Origin: Bacillus sp. N13C7
GTDB lineage: Bacteria > Bacillota > Bacilli > Bacillales > Bacillaceae
Assembly: GCF_026790065.1 (NCBI RefSeq)
Contig: NZ_JALAMO010000008.1
Span: forward strand, 1 to 42,373
Length of the DNA: 42,373 bases
Direction: 5' to 3'
Below, piece by piece: positions 1-8,175 of this stretch. The translations under genes were made by a program, and so were the position numbers. Under the pieces are notes generated by a model. It searched no databases. It was not told the origin of the DNA and saw only the letters and a list, made by a program, of their open reading frames with translations. The number at the start of each line of letters is the position of its first letter. Position 1 is the stretch's first letter.

Positions 1-33
1 TCTTATGGGGTCAGTCCCGTATCAGGTGCTTTT

Positions 34-1281
34 TTATATGTTTAAAAAACGTCGTTCATTTTCGTCATATCGAATCGGCGCATGTCCGTACTCTTGCAGG
101 TCAAACTCAGTTCTCAGCGGTTCTTCTATCGGCAGGCTGTAGATTCTGCTTGCTTTTATGTCCAGATCAAGAGCTGGATGGGAGAAAGAGGACAGCTTAC
201 TGACAAGCTGAACGGACAGATTTTTTTTCTTTTCCGATAAATAAGCCTGTCCTTTTTTTGTCATGCCGAGTAGCCTGATATAAGGCACCTCTGCCTCATT
301 CAGCAGCTTATGCATATCCTGTTTGTTCGTTCTGGTTAAAATGTGCGTGTTCATCCGCTGAAGCCTTGTCCACGTATACCGTTTTGTTTTCAGGAGCTCC
401 ATGAATTCCTGATAGGAGCTGGCTTTTCTGATCGAACGAAGAATTCTATGCTCTAAGCCTTCCTCCACCTCGTATAGTTGCTGTAATTCCTGTGCAGTTA
501 CAGTTGAAAGGCTGTATTTCAAGTAAGAAAAATAGCGTTCAGATGTATGCCACAGTCCGAAAGATTTGCGGTAATCTGCCAATTCACGTGCAGATGCAGC
601 AGGAAGGAAACGAAGGCAGGCATCGAGATTCTGTTCAATCATCGCTTTTCTGATGCTTGTGGCGCTTGCGATATGGTTTTTGCCTTCAGGAAGTTCTGCA
701 TCGTGATAGTCGGAGGAAATGCGCTGAGTGGTATAAGGTTTTATTGGATATCCCCCGGAAAGAATGGACGTTACATAGTGATACCCCAGAATGTTGTTTG
801 GTTTTGACAAATCAAGTGCATTTTCTGTATGTAAAATGGAGCGAAAGGCGATAGCCGCCGCGGCTGGGTAGCTGGCACCCTTTTTAAGTTCTTCTTTTAT
901 AGACTGGTCAAATGTATGTTTATGCTCATCAATAAGATTTGCTGTTTCTAAAAACGGCTTAATATTACCATTTTCACTCCCGAAAAACAGTGCCTCGCAT
1001 TCGAGTTTATCGAGGATGGAAACACTGCCGCGTGCAAAAATCTCGGCTTTTTGCACCGCATAAAGATAAGGCAGCTCAATCACAAGATCGACTCCGTTTT
1101 GCAGCGCCATTTTTGTTCGGGCCCATTTTGAGACAACAGCTGGTTCCCCGCGCTGTAAAAAATGCCCGCTCATTACGGCTACAGCCGTGTCGCATCCGGT
1201 TTGCCGCTTTGCTGTTTGGGCATGATAAAGGTGACCGTTATGAAAGGGATTATATTCAACCACCAATCCGACAGCTTTCAT
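34..1281 (-). CDS. ylbM: tRNA(Met) cytidine acetate ligase TmcAL (YlbM)
   Basis: 415-aa cytoplasmic enzyme. The family (TmcAL) uses ATP and acetate to make N4-acetylcytidine at the wobble base of elongator tRNA-Met. The N-terminus shows the nucleotidyltransferase-like signature EYNPFHNGH with the H-x-G-H motif at residues 14-17, next to a glycine- and valine-rich first strand, which is diagnostic. Full family length. The ATG at 1281 is preceded by AAAGGCGG. It is transcribed leftwards, divergent from ylbN, from its own SigA-like promoter at 1362-1390. Its last codons lie at the window edge, so its downstream neighbour is not visible. Function is taken from family knowledge; the assignment by sequence is strong. 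Confidence 0.93.
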   Translation of the reverse strand: MKAVGLVVEYNPFHNGHLYHAQTAKRQTGCDTAVAVMSGHFLQRGEPAVVSKWARTKMALQNGVDLVIELPYLYAVQKAEIFARGSVSILDKLECEALFFGSENGNIKPFLETANLIDEHKHTFDQSIKEELKKGASYPAAAAIAFRSILHTENALDLSKPNNILGYHYVTSILSGGYPIKPYTTQRISSDYHDAELPEGKNHIASATSIRKAMIEQNLDACLRFLPAASARELADYRKSFGLWHTSERYFSYLKYSLSTVTAQELQQLYEVEEGLEHRILRSIRKASSYQEFMELLKTKRYTWTRLQRMNTHILTRTNKQDMHKLLNEAEVPYIRLLGMTKKGQAYLSEKKKNLSVQLVSKLSSFSHPALDLDIKASRIYSLPIEEPLRTEFDLQEYGHAPIRYDENERRFLNI

Positions 1282-1361
1282 ATTTTTTCCGCCTTTCTTG
1301 CTATGTTTAAAAACGTATGGTACATTTGCAAATGGAAACTCTTACGTCTTTTTTTGTTTTA

Positions 1362-1390
1362 AGTGTATGCATAGCATATTCAACTGTCAA
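1362..1390 (-). promoter_or_regulatory. SigA-type promoter for ylbM
   Basis: On the minus strand: TTGACA (1390-1385), 17-bp spacer, TACACT (1367-1362). Perfect -35 and 4/6 -10. It lies about 80 bp upstream of the ylbM start and is the best promoter in the divergent gap. Confidence 0.7.
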
Positions 1391-1430
1391 TGATACTTGA
1401 ATGGCAGCATTATGCTGTAAAGAAAAAATA

Positions 1431-1459
1431 TTGACAAAAACAATCTTAAAAGCTATAAT
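1431..1459 (+). promoter_or_regulatory. consensus SigA promoter for ylbN-rpmF
   Basis: Perfect -35 TTGACA (1431-1436), 17-bp spacer, perfect -10 TATAAT (1454-1459). It sits 30 bp before the ylbN start. A full consensus fits the high expression needed for the downstream ribosomal protein gene rpmF. Confidence 0.9.
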
Positions 1460-1489
1460 CATGTTTGTTGCTTTCATGAGGTGATACAA

Positions 1490-2008
1490 ATGAAATGGAC
1501 GATTTATCAGCTGCACCAAATGCCAAAACAAAGTTTTGAATTTGATGAAACAGTTGAGTTACATGAGCTGACAAAGCTGAATTCTGACATTCGCCGCATT
1601 TCTCCCGTTCGGGTGAAGGGCAGAGCGGATATCAAATCCAAACAGGTTTCGTTTGATTTTACAATATCAGGCGAAATGATTTTGCCATGCTCAAGAACAC
1701 TCGTTGATGTCCCGTATCCATTTGAAATTTCAACAAAAGAACTGTTTATATTTCATCAGACGGATGATATAGAAGATGACGACGTTCACATTGTTGAGGA
1801 CGATACTATCGACTTGACTCCGATCGTAAAAGAAGAAATTCTTTTGGAAATCCCTATGCAAATCTTTTGTGAATCTGAACAAGAAAAAGGAGCTGCTCCT
1901 CAAGAAGGAAAGGACTGGCAGGTCATTTCGGAGGAAGACAAGAAGAAACAAGTTGATCCGAGACTTGCAGCCCTCGAAAAGCTCTTAAAACAAGATGATG
2001 AATCTTAA
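1490..2008 (+). CDS. ylbN: DUF177/YceD-family protein YlbN
   Basis: 172-aa acidic protein of the DUF177 (YceD) family, which is found directly upstream of rpmF in most bacteria and is linked to 23S rRNA or ribosome metabolism; the biochemical role is not settled. The chosen ATG at 1490 has the SD GAGGTG at 1478-1483 with 6-nt spacing. A GTG at 1481 is in frame but lies inside that SD, so I reject it. The C-terminal third is Glu/Asp/Lys rich. Only two cysteines are visible, so the paired Cys motifs of some homologues are absent. Likely co-transcribed with rpmF, which starts 21 nt after its stop. Confidence 0.85.
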   Translation: MKWTIYQLHQMPKQSFEFDETVELHELTKLNSDIRRISPVRVKGRADIKSKQVSFDFTISGEMILPCSRTLVDVPYPFEISTKELFIFHQTDDIEDDDVHIVEDDTIDLTPIVKEEILLEIPMQIFCESEQEKGAAPQEGKDWQVISEEDKKKQVDPRLAALEKLLKQDDES

Positions 2009-2209
<201 letters not shown>

Positions 2210-2212
2210 TAA

Positions 2213-2250
2213 GAAAAGCGCAGGGTGAAAGCCCTGCGCTTTTTCTTTTT
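2213..2250 (+). terminator. Rho-independent terminator after rpmF
   Basis: Perfect 9-bp GC-rich stem AGCGCAGGG / CCCTGCGCT (2217-2225 with 2232-2240), extended by flanking A/T pairs, 6-nt loop, then a T-rich run (TTTTCTTTTT). Confidence 0.93.
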
Positions 2251-2291
2251 CTCTCCCTGTCAGCTTGAGGAAAATTTGTGAGTGCAAATAG

Positions 2292-2319
2292 TCTATCTAA
2301 TCTATTACCGGCATATGTA
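2292..2319 (+). promoter_or_regulatory. possible SigE promoter for ylbO
   Basis: A -10-like CATATGTA (2312-2319) resembles the SigE -10 CATACAnT. A -35-like TCTATCT (2292-2298) lies 13 bp upstream. It precedes an RsfA-like sporulation gene. The match is moderate and the call is inference. Confidence 0.4.
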
Positions 2320-2354
2320 TGAGATAAATAAGCTGACATGGAGGGAGATTGAAT

Positions 2355-2936
2355 TTGACCATTACAAGACAAGATGCTTGGACTCAGGATGAGGATTTGC
2401 TGCTGGCAGAAGTGGTGCTTCGTCATATTCGAGAGGGAGGAACACAGCTTTCCGCTTTTGAGGAGGTTGGAAGGGCGCTGTCCAGAACCGCGGCTGCCTG
2501 TGGTTTCAGGTGGAACTCGTATGTGAGAAAACAATACCAGTCAGGCATAGAGCTTGCGAAAAAGCAGAGGAAAGAGTTGAGAAAACAAATCGGGGTCCAT
2601 TCGGTCAATATGCCAAATTCCGTGAAGCAGGCTGCTGCGGCAGCGCCAGAAGGAAAACGAGATTTGTCCATTCAGGATGTGATTCAATTTCTCGAGCAAT
2701 TTAAAGAAGCGCCGTCTGCGCAAGAATTTCAGCTTGAAAGGGAAAAATTGAAGGAACAAATCCAATCGCTGCAAAAGGAGCTTGAGGATTTACGAAGTGA
2801 AAATCAAACATTGAGGAATCAGCTAGAGATGACGGAAGAGGATTACAAGGCGCTGATTGATATTATGGATCGTGCCAGAAAAATGGTTGTTTCAAAGGAA
2901 GACGGAAGAATGAAAAAGGCGGCTCAAGAAACGTAA
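2355..2936 (+). CDS. ylbO: RsfA-family sporulation transcription regulator YlbO
   Basis: 193-aa DNA-binding protein related to RsfA, a prespore regulator. The N-terminal Myb/SANT-like region (residues about 5-60) shows the tryptophan-containing pattern DAWTQDED...FRWNSYVRKQY. Residues about 115-175 form a heptad-rich coiled coil (LEREKLKEQIQSLQKELEDL), suggesting a dimer. I choose the TTG at 2355 because the SD GGAGGGAG (2340-2347) is 7 nt away; a TTG at 2349 is only 1 nt from it. Monocistronic, between two terminators. The target genes cannot be read from the sequence. Confidence 0.85.
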   Translation: MTITRQDAWTQDEDLLLAEVVLRHIREGGTQLSAFEEVGRALSRTAAACGFRWNSYVRKQYQSGIELAKKQRKELRKQIGVHSVNMPNSVKQAAAAAPEGKRDLSIQDVIQFLEQFKEAPSAQEFQLEREKLKEQIQSLQKELEDLRSENQTLRNQLEMTEEDYKALIDIMDRARKMVVSKEDGRMKKAAQET

Positions 2937-2949
2937 TGAACGCCTGAAA

Positions 2950-2990
2950 TGAACCGGCCCTAAAGTGAGAATAGGCCGGTTGTTTTTATT
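2950..2990. terminator. bidirectional terminator between ylbO and ylbP
   Basis: Stem AACCGGCC / GGCCGGTT (2952-2959 with 2974-2981) is followed on the plus strand by TTTTTATTT. The convergent gene ylbP ends at 2992, so the element probably serves both genes. Confidence 0.8.
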
Positions 2991-2991
2991 T

Positions 2992-3474
2992 CTATGCAGA
3001 CTCTCCCGGTGTCATTTCACGATCCATATCCGGATGCCAGATGAGCGGGTTTTCCCCTTTGTCCCGCGCCATATCATATTTAACAGTTTCAAAGTTCATT
3101 TTATTCCAAAAATCCGCTGATTTCATTCGCGGATTTGTCCGGATCGGCATTTTGAATGATTTTGCGAATTCTACCAAGGCTGTCCCGTATCCCCTGTTCT
3201 GGTAGCCTGGAAGAACTTCAAGCTTCCACAGCTCCAAATAATCCTGGCCTTTGTCGAAATAAGGATTTGATTTGCCGTTAACTTGATATAAACTCATTCG
3301 CGCGACAAGTTTATCTCCAAAATAAATCCCGTAAAAAGGCGAAGTGCTGTCATTTTCAATAATATTATCCTGAAGATCTTCAAGCATTGAAAGCTCCTGA
3401 ATCCCGTATTCTTTGAATTTCTTGAATTCTTCAAGCGTTTTATAGTTGACAAGCAGACGTTCTACCTTAACCAA
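2992..3474 (-). CDS. ylbP: GNAT-family N-acetyltransferase YlbP
   Basis: 160-aa GNAT acetyltransferase. The acetyl-CoA pyrophosphate loop Q-N-R-G-Y-G is at residues 92-97, after the typical beta-4 strand LWKLEVLPGY. The substrate is unknown. The frame can be extended upstream to 3534, but the TTG at 3474 is the only start with an SD (AAAGGGGGAG, 6-nt spacing), and the extension would run across the promoter, so the short form is chosen. Single gene, opposite to its neighbours. Confidence 0.83.
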   Translation of the reverse strand: MVKVERLLVNYKTLEEFKKFKEYGIQELSMLEDLQDNIIENDSTSPFYGIYFGDKLVARMSLYQVNGKSNPYFDKGQDYLELWKLEVLPGYQNRGYGTALVEFAKSFKMPIRTNPRMKSADFWNKMNFETVKYDMARDKGENPLIWHPDMDREMTPGESA

Positions 3475-3505
3475 ACCAATCTCCCCCTTTGTTGTGTCTA
3501 CATAT

Positions 3506-3534
3506 ATTGTAAACGCTTTATTTAAAAAATCCAA
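3506..3534 (-). promoter_or_regulatory. SigA-type promoter for ylbP
   Basis: On the minus strand: TTGGAT (3534-3529), 17-bp spacer, TACAAT (3511-3506). It lies about 30 bp upstream of the TTG start and supports the shorter ylbP reading. Confidence 0.65.
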
Positions 3535-3593
3535 ATATTTAAACTATAATTTTAAGCACTCGGGATCTTTGAGAAGTAATTTCTTCGCACTTC

Positions 3594-3602
3594 TGCTATG
3601 AT
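3594..3602 (+). promoter_or_regulatory. extended -10 promoter for panE
   Basis: TGC-TATGAT forms an extended -10 (TGn plus a 5/6 -10) 31 bp before the panE ATG. No good -35 lies at 16-18 bp spacing. Confidence 0.45.
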
Positions 3603-3633
3603 AATACGTAAATGCTAAATTGGGTGTGACATC

Positions 3634-4530
3634 ATGAAAATTGGAATTATCGGCGGCGGCTCTGTCGGTCTTTTATGCGCTTATTATTTGTCACTTCATC
3701 ATGAGGTGACTGTTATAACGAGACGGGAAGATCAGGCTGCTGCCATTCAGGCTGAAGGGATCCGGCTTTATAAAGGCGGAGAAGAATTCAGCGCTGATTG
3801 CAATGCGGACACGAGTATCCATTCAGATTTTGATCTTCTTGTCGTGACAGTGAAGCAGCATCAGCTTCAGTCTGTTTTTCCGCTGCTTGAACGGATCGGG
3901 AAAACGAATATATTATTTTTGCAAAACGGCATGGGCCATATCCACGAGCTGAAAGACTGGCGTGTTGGGCATTCTATTTATGTTGGGATCGTTGAGCACG
4001 GAGCTGTAAGAAAATCAGATACAGCTGTTGATCATACAGGCTTTGGTGCGATAAAATGGAGCGCGTTCGACGATGCTGAACCAGATCGGCTGAATGTCTT
4101 GTTTCAGCGTAGCCATTCGGATTTTCCGATCCATTTTGAGACGGATTGGTACCGCCTGCTGACGGGCAAGCTGATTGTAAATGCCTGTATCAATCCGTTA
4201 ACCGCGTTATTGCGGGTGAAAAATGGAGATCTTTTGACAACGCCAGCTTATCTAGCTTTTATGAAGCTGGTTTTCCAGGAGGCTTGCCGCATTTTAAGGC
4301 TTGAAAACGAAGAAGAGGCTTGGGAGCACGTTCAAACCGTTTGCAGGCAAACGAAAGAAAATCGCTCTTCTATGCTGGTTGACGTCATTGAAGGCCGGCA
4401 GACAGAAGCTGATGCCATTATCGGATATTTAGTGAAGGAAGCGAGACTTAACGGCCTTGATGCCGTCCATCTGGAGTTTTTATACGGCAGCATTAAAGCT
4501 TTGGAGCGAAATACAAACAAAGTCTTTTGA
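3634..4530 (+). CDS. panE: 2-dehydropantoate 2-reductase
   Basis: 298-aa NADPH-dependent ketopantoate reductase (locally YlbQ), which makes pantoate for pantothenate and coenzyme A. The N-terminal Rossmann dinucleotide loop GIIGGGSVG is at residues 4-12. The C-terminal domain begins around the conserved GKLIVNACINPLTAL, where Lys179 is the expected catalytic lysine. Family length is normal. The ATG at 3634 follows GGGTGTGA. The bshC promoter overlaps its stop codon, so the two genes probably have separate main promoters. Confidence 0.9.
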   Translation: MKIGIIGGGSVGLLCAYYLSLHHEVTVITRREDQAAAIQAEGIRLYKGGEEFSADCNADTSIHSDFDLLVVTVKQHQLQSVFPLLERIGKTNILFLQNGMGHIHELKDWRVGHSIYVGIVEHGAVRKSDTAVDHTGFGAIKWSAFDDAEPDRLNVLFQRSHSDFPIHFETDWYRLLTGKLIVNACINPLTALLRVKNGDLLTTPAYLAFMKLVFQEACRILRLENEEEAWEHVQTVCRQTKENRSSMLVDVIEGRQTEADAIIGYLVKEARLNGLDAVHLEFLYGSIKALERNTNKVF

Positions 4531-4554
4531 GCTTTTTCGGTAACATGCTATACT
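4527..4554 (+). promoter_or_regulatory. SigA-type promoter for bshC
   Basis: TTGAGC (4527-4532), 16-bp spacer, TATACT (4549-4554). The -35 overlaps the panE stop codon. Confidence 0.6.
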
Positions 4555-4600
4555 CATTTCGGATAACTAACTATTTATTGGAGAAAGGAAGTTCTAGAAG

Positions 4601-6220
4601 ATGCAGCTAACTGAACTTTCCATCAAAAATCAAAATGTGTTTGTACAGCACTATATAGATGGCAAAGAAGAAATGTCTTCTTTTTTTGATTACAGCATTC
4701 ATCGTAAGGACATGTGGCGCGAAAGACTGAAAGACTTATCTTCCCGGTTTTTCGCAAGAGAGGAATTGGCAGCGTACTTATCCTCTTACCATAATAAATT
4801 CGGTTCAAGTGCCATGCAGTCTGCTATTGAGAAGCTGAAGGACCCGTCAAGTGCCGCTGTAGTCGGCGGACAGCAGGCCGGACTTTTAACAGGACCGCTT
4901 TACACCATACATAAAATCATTTCGATCATTGTGTTAGCAAAGCAACAAGAAAAGGAACTGCAAGTGCCTGTCATACCGATCTTCTGGGTGGCGGGAGAAG
5001 ACCACGATTTGGATGAGATTAATTTTGTCCATACATCTGAAGAGAATGGTCCGGTGAAAAAAAAGCTGCCTCAGTCTTATTGGAAGAAATCTTCGGCAGC
5101 GAGCACATCACTTGATCAGGAAAAATGTGCCGCCTGGATAGATGATGTGTTTGCCGCTTTTGAAGAAACAGACCATACGAATACACTTCTCGACAATGTA
5201 AAACGATGTTTAAGGGAATCTGTTACATTTACTGACTTCTTTGAACTGCTTATCGCGGATCTGTTCCAGGAGGAGGGCTTAGTCTTATTAAATTCTGGAG
5301 ATCCGGGGATTAAAAAGCTGGAGACGGCTATGTTCCAAAAGATTCTTCGGGAAAATGATAAACTCGCCCGCGCTTTGTCAGATCAGCAATCTCTCATGCG
5401 TGATGCAGGCTATCAACCGATTATCGAGTCTGGAAAAGAGCAGGCGAATCTGTTTTATGAATATGAAGAAGAGCGTTTTTTAATTGAAAAAGATAACGGC
5501 CGATTTGTCATCAAAGAGCTTGATTTGGGATGGACGATGGATGAACTTTATACACATATGGAAGAACATCCTGAGCGTTTCAGCAACAATGTTGTGACGA
5601 GACCGTTAATGCAGGAATATCTCATTCCGACTTTAGCATTTATTGCAGGGCCTGGAGAAATCAACTATTGGGGTGAGCTCAAACAGGCCTTTGCGGTGAT
5701 GGGCTTTAAAATGCCACCTGTAATGCCGAGGCTGAACATTACGATACTTGAGCGGCATATTGAGAAAAAACTGCTTGAACGGAATATCTCATTACAAGAC
5801 GCGATTGAACGCGGAACAGAGAATCAAAGAGAAACATACTTTGAGCGCCAGATTCCGGAAGAGTTTACCGCGGTGATGGATCAGGCGAAAAGCCAAATTG
5901 AAGCGATTCACAAAACGGTCCGGCAGGAGGCGTTAAAGGTTGATCAAAGCATGGAACCTTTACTCCTTAAGAATGCCGCTTTTATTCAGGATCAGCTCCA
6001 GTTTTTAGAGCGTACGGTGATGAAACGTATTGAAGAAAAAGAAGGCTACGTCTTGAAGGATTATGAGAGAATCCAAAACAGCATTAAGCCGTTGCTTGCG
6101 CCGCAAGAGCGTATCTGGAATATTATGTATTATTTGAACAGATACGGTCCAAAATTCTTCACATCATTCAAGAATCTGCCATTTTCTTTTCAAAATCAAC
6201 ATCAAGTTGTCAAACTTTGA
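4601..6220 (+). CDS. bshC: bacillithiol biosynthesis cysteine-adding enzyme BshC
   Basis: 539-aa protein (YllA family) that adds cysteine to glucosaminyl-malate, the last step of bacillithiol synthesis, in the cytoplasm. The N-terminal Rossmann-like core contains the conserved VVGGQQAGLLTGP segment around residues 87-99 and PIFWVAGEDHDLDE around 127-140. A long helical stretch about residues 425-480 fits the family's coiled-coil dimerisation insert. The ATG at 4601 has an AAAGGAAG SD. It lies just upstream of the mraZ operon and is separated from it by a terminator. Confidence 0.92.
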   Translation: MQLTELSIKNQNVFVQHYIDGKEEMSSFFDYSIHRKDMWRERLKDLSSRFFAREELAAYLSSYHNKFGSSAMQSAIEKLKDPSSAAVVGGQQAGLLTGPLYTIHKIISIIVLAKQQEKELQVPVIPIFWVAGEDHDLDEINFVHTSEENGPVKKKLPQSYWKKSSAASTSLDQEKCAAWIDDVFAAFEETDHTNTLLDNVKRCLRESVTFTDFFELLIADLFQEEGLVLLNSGDPGIKKLETAMFQKILRENDKLARALSDQQSLMRDAGYQPIIESGKEQANLFYEYEEERFLIEKDNGRFVIKELDLGWTMDELYTHMEEHPERFSNNVVTRPLMQEYLIPTLAFIAGPGEINYWGELKQAFAVMGFKMPPVMPRLNITILERHIEKKLLERNISLQDAIERGTENQRETYFERQIPEEFTAVMDQAKSQIEAIHKTVRQEALKVDQSMEPLLLKNAAFIQDQLQFLERTVMKRIEEKEGYVLKDYERIQNSIKPLLAPQERIWNIMYYLNRYGPKFFTSFKNLPFSFQNQHQVVKL

Positions 6221-6234
6221 AATAAAGTTTTAAA

Positions 6235-6263
6235 GAACCCTGAATAGTTCAGGGTTTTTTTTT
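6235..6263 (+). terminator. Rho-independent terminator after bshC
   Basis: Perfect 9-bp stem AACCCTGAA / TTCAGGGTT (6236-6244 with 6248-6256), 3-nt loop TAG, followed by an uninterrupted T run. It isolates the dcw cluster from bshC. Confidence 0.93.
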
Positions 6264-6277
6264 ATGGGTAAACAGTG

Positions 6278-6283
6278 TAAAAT
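6278..6283 (+). promoter_or_regulatory. putative -10 of the mraZ promoter
   Basis: TAAAAT at 6278-6283, preceded by TG. At 17-bp spacing the -35 would fall in the terminator T run (TTTTTT, 6255-6260), a poor match. It lies just upstream of the GTGG repeats, so a repressor on them would block early transcription. Confidence 0.5.
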
Positions 6284-6289
6284 GAAGTT

Positions 6290-6319
6290 GTGGAGAGAAG
6301 TGGTGGATAGTGGTGAGTT
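6290..6319 (+). promoter_or_regulatory. MraZ operator: three 10-bp-phased GTGG repeats
   Basis: Three direct repeats, GTGGAGAGAA, GTGGTGGATA and GTGGTGAGTT, start at exactly 6290, 6300 and 6310, one helical turn apart. A fourth GTGG is at 6331. MraZ proteins bind short tandem G-rich repeats (TGGGN in E. coli, GTGG-type in other bacteria) in their own promoter as ring-shaped oligomers. Position and phasing fit autoregulation of mraZ-rsmH-ftsL-pbpB. Confidence 0.85.
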
Positions 6320-6345
6320 AAGGAGAGAAAGTGGGGCAAGAGATC

Positions 6346-6777
6346 ATGTTTATGGGTGAATATCAACATACCATCGATGCGAAAGGCCGCATGATCGTAC
6401 CCGCCAAATTCAGAGAAGGACTCGGTGAGCAGTTTGTGCTGACCAGAGGGCTTGACCAATGTCTCTTCGGCTACCCTATGCACGAATGGAAACAAATTGA
6501 AGAAAAGCTGAAAGCACTTCCTCTCACTAAAAAAGATGCCCGCGCGTTTACCCGTTTCTTCTTTTCAGGGGCAACCGAATGCGAACTGGACAAGCAAGGC
6601 AGGGTAAATATTGCATCATCTCTATTGAATTACGCCAAACTGGAAAAAGAATGTGTTGTTATCGGGGTTTCTAATCGAATTGAATTGTGGAGTAAAGTAA
6701 TTTGGGAACAATACACAGAAGAGCAAGAAGATTCATTTGCTGAAATTGCTGAAAACATGATTGGGTTTGATATATAA
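6346..6777 (+). CDS. mraZ: transcriptional regulator MraZ
   Basis: 143-aa DNA-binding protein with two AbrB-like swapped-hairpin domains. The DAKGR motif (N-terminal half) and the DKQGR motif (C-terminal half) mark the two repeats. It represses or tunes its own operon, and so FtsL and PBP2B levels. I place the start at ATG 6346 because the family begins M-F-x-G-E-Y. However the strong SD AAGGAG (6320-6325) lies 5 nt before an in-frame GTG at 6331 and 20 nt before this ATG, so a 148-aa product is possible. First gene of the dcw cluster. Confidence 0.92.
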   Translation: MFMGEYQHTIDAKGRMIVPAKFREGLGEQFVLTRGLDQCLFGYPMHEWKQIEEKLKALPLTKKDARAFTRFFFSGATECELDKQGRVNIASSLLNYAKLEKECVVIGVSNRIELWSKVIWEQYTEEQEDSFAEIAENMIGFDI

Positions 6778-6846
6778 TGATTCTTCGTGTATAACACTCT
6801 AAAAACAATTTCAATTCATCCTGATAAAAGGTGGGACCAACACAAT

Positions 6847-7782
6847 ATGTTTCAACACAAGACAGTACTTCTTCGTGAAACCGTAGACGGGCTCAATATT
6901 AAACCGGACGGTACATATGTAGACTGCACACTCGGCGGAGCTGGGCACAGTACATACTTATTGCAGCAGTTATCCGAGAAGGGGCGTTTAGTCGCTTTTG
7001 ACCAAGATGATACGGCATTACAGCATGCTAAAGAAACGTTGTCCGATTTTAAAGGGCAGCTCATTCTGATTAAAAGCAATTTCAGGTATTTAAAAGAATG
7101 TTTGAATGAACAAGGCATTACAGAAGTAGACGGTATTTTATTTGATTTAGGGGTGTCCTCTCCGCAGCTGGATACACCGGAACGCGGATTCAGTTACCAT
7201 CATGACGCTCCGTTGGACATGAGGATGGACCAGTCGGCCACGCTTACGGCGAAAGAAGTCGTTAATGAATGGCGGTATGAGGATCTCGTCCGTATTTTCT
7301 TTAAATACGGCGAAGAGAAGTTCAGCAAACAGATCGCCAGAAAAATTGAGGAAGCAAGAATCAAATCTCCTATTGAAACTACGGGCCAACTGGTCGATCT
7401 AATAAAAGACGCGATTCCCGCTCCAGCGAGAAGGAGTGGGGGACATCCCGCAAAACGCGTGTTTCAGGCGATCAGAATTGCCGTGAACGATGAACTTAAA
7501 GTGTTTGAAGAGGCTTTGGAGCAGGCAATTGAGGTACTGAAGCCAGGGGGAAGGGTATCGGTCATTACCTTCCACTCGCTTGAAGACAGAATTTGCAAAA
7601 CCACTTTTAAAGAAAAGTCGTCGCTTCCGGAACTTCCTCCGGGTCTTCCTGTCATACCGGAAGAATTTGAACCGGAGCTGAAGCTCATCACACGAAAACC
7701 GATTACGGCATCTCAAGAAGAGCTTGAAGAAAACAATAGGGCTCGCTCTGCGAAGCTTCGGATTGCCGAAAAAAGAAAATAA
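6847..7782 (+). CDS. rsmH: 16S rRNA (cytosine(1402)-N4)-methyltransferase RsmH
   Basis: 311-aa SAM-dependent methyltransferase (MraW) that modifies C1402 in the ribosomal P site. The SAM-binding loop [10 protein letters not shown] is at residues 26-35. The family motifs [29 protein letters not shown] and [15 protein letters not shown] are all present. The ATG at 6847 follows AAAGGTGGG with a slightly long 12-nt spacing. An in-frame GTG at 6787 would add 20 residues not usual in the family. Second gene of the mraZ operon. Confidence 0.96.
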   Translation: MFQHKTVLLRETVDGLNIKPDGTYVDCTLGGAGHSTYLLQQLSEKGRLVAFDQDDTALQHAKETLSDFKGQLILIKSNFRYLKECLNEQGITEVDGILFDLGVSSPQLDTPERGFSYHHDAPLDMRMDQSATLTAKEVVNEWRYEDLVRIFFKYGEEKFSKQIARKIEEARIKSPIETTGQLVDLIKDAIPAPARRSGGHPAKRVFQAIRIAVNDELKVFEEALEQAIEVLKPGGRVSVITFHSLEDRICKTTFKEKSSLPELPPGLPVIPEEFEPELKLITRKPITASQEELEENNRARSAKLRIAEKRK

Positions 7783-7821
7783 CGAAACGCGAACGCAAAT
7801 TGAAAAGGAGGTCATCAGCCT

Positions 7822-8175
7822 ATGAGCAATTTAGCTTACCAACCAGAGAAACAGCAGCGGCATGCGATCAGACCTGAGAAAAAAGTGATTGTCAAGAAAA
7901 GGGCTTCCATTACTCTCGGAGAAAAAGTGCTTCTTGTCCTCTTTGCTGCGGCGGTGCTCAGTGTATCGCTTTTGATTGTATCGAAGGCGTATGCGGCATA
8001 TCAAACTAATATTGAGGTGCAAAAGCTTGAGGAGCAAATTTCATCCGAAAACAAGCAAATTGGTGACCTCGAAAAAAACGTTGCTGATTTAAGCAAACCG
8101 CAGCGCATTATGGATATTGCGAAAAAGAACGGCTTGAATTTAAAAGACAAAAAAGTGAAAAACATACAGGAATGA
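7822..8175 (+). CDS. ftsL: cell division protein FtsL
   Basis: 117-aa single-pass (type II) membrane protein of the divisome. Residues 1-32 are basic and cytoplasmic, about 36-55 form the membrane helix ([19 protein letters not shown]), and 60-105 form a short extracellular coiled coil that pairs with DivIC. An excellent SD, AAAAGGAGG, precedes ATG 7822. Known in this genus to be unstable and limiting for septation. Its stop overlaps the start of pbpB (ATGA), so the two are translationally coupled. Confidence 0.95.
   Translation: MSNLAYQPEKQQRHAIRPEKKVIVKKRASITLGEKVLLVLFAAAVLSVSLLIVSKAYAAYQTNIEVQKLEEQISSENKQIGDLEKNVADLSKPQRIMDIAKKNGLNLKDKKVKNIQE

Noticed and set aside
1..33. GGGGTCAGTCCCG partial palindrome at the window edge
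   Set aside because: Could be part of a ylbM terminator, but the stem is short and the element is cut off by the window boundary.
7399..7815. 138-aa minus-strand frame under rsmH
   Set aside because: Arg/Phe-rich shadow of a conserved enzyme; no independent support.
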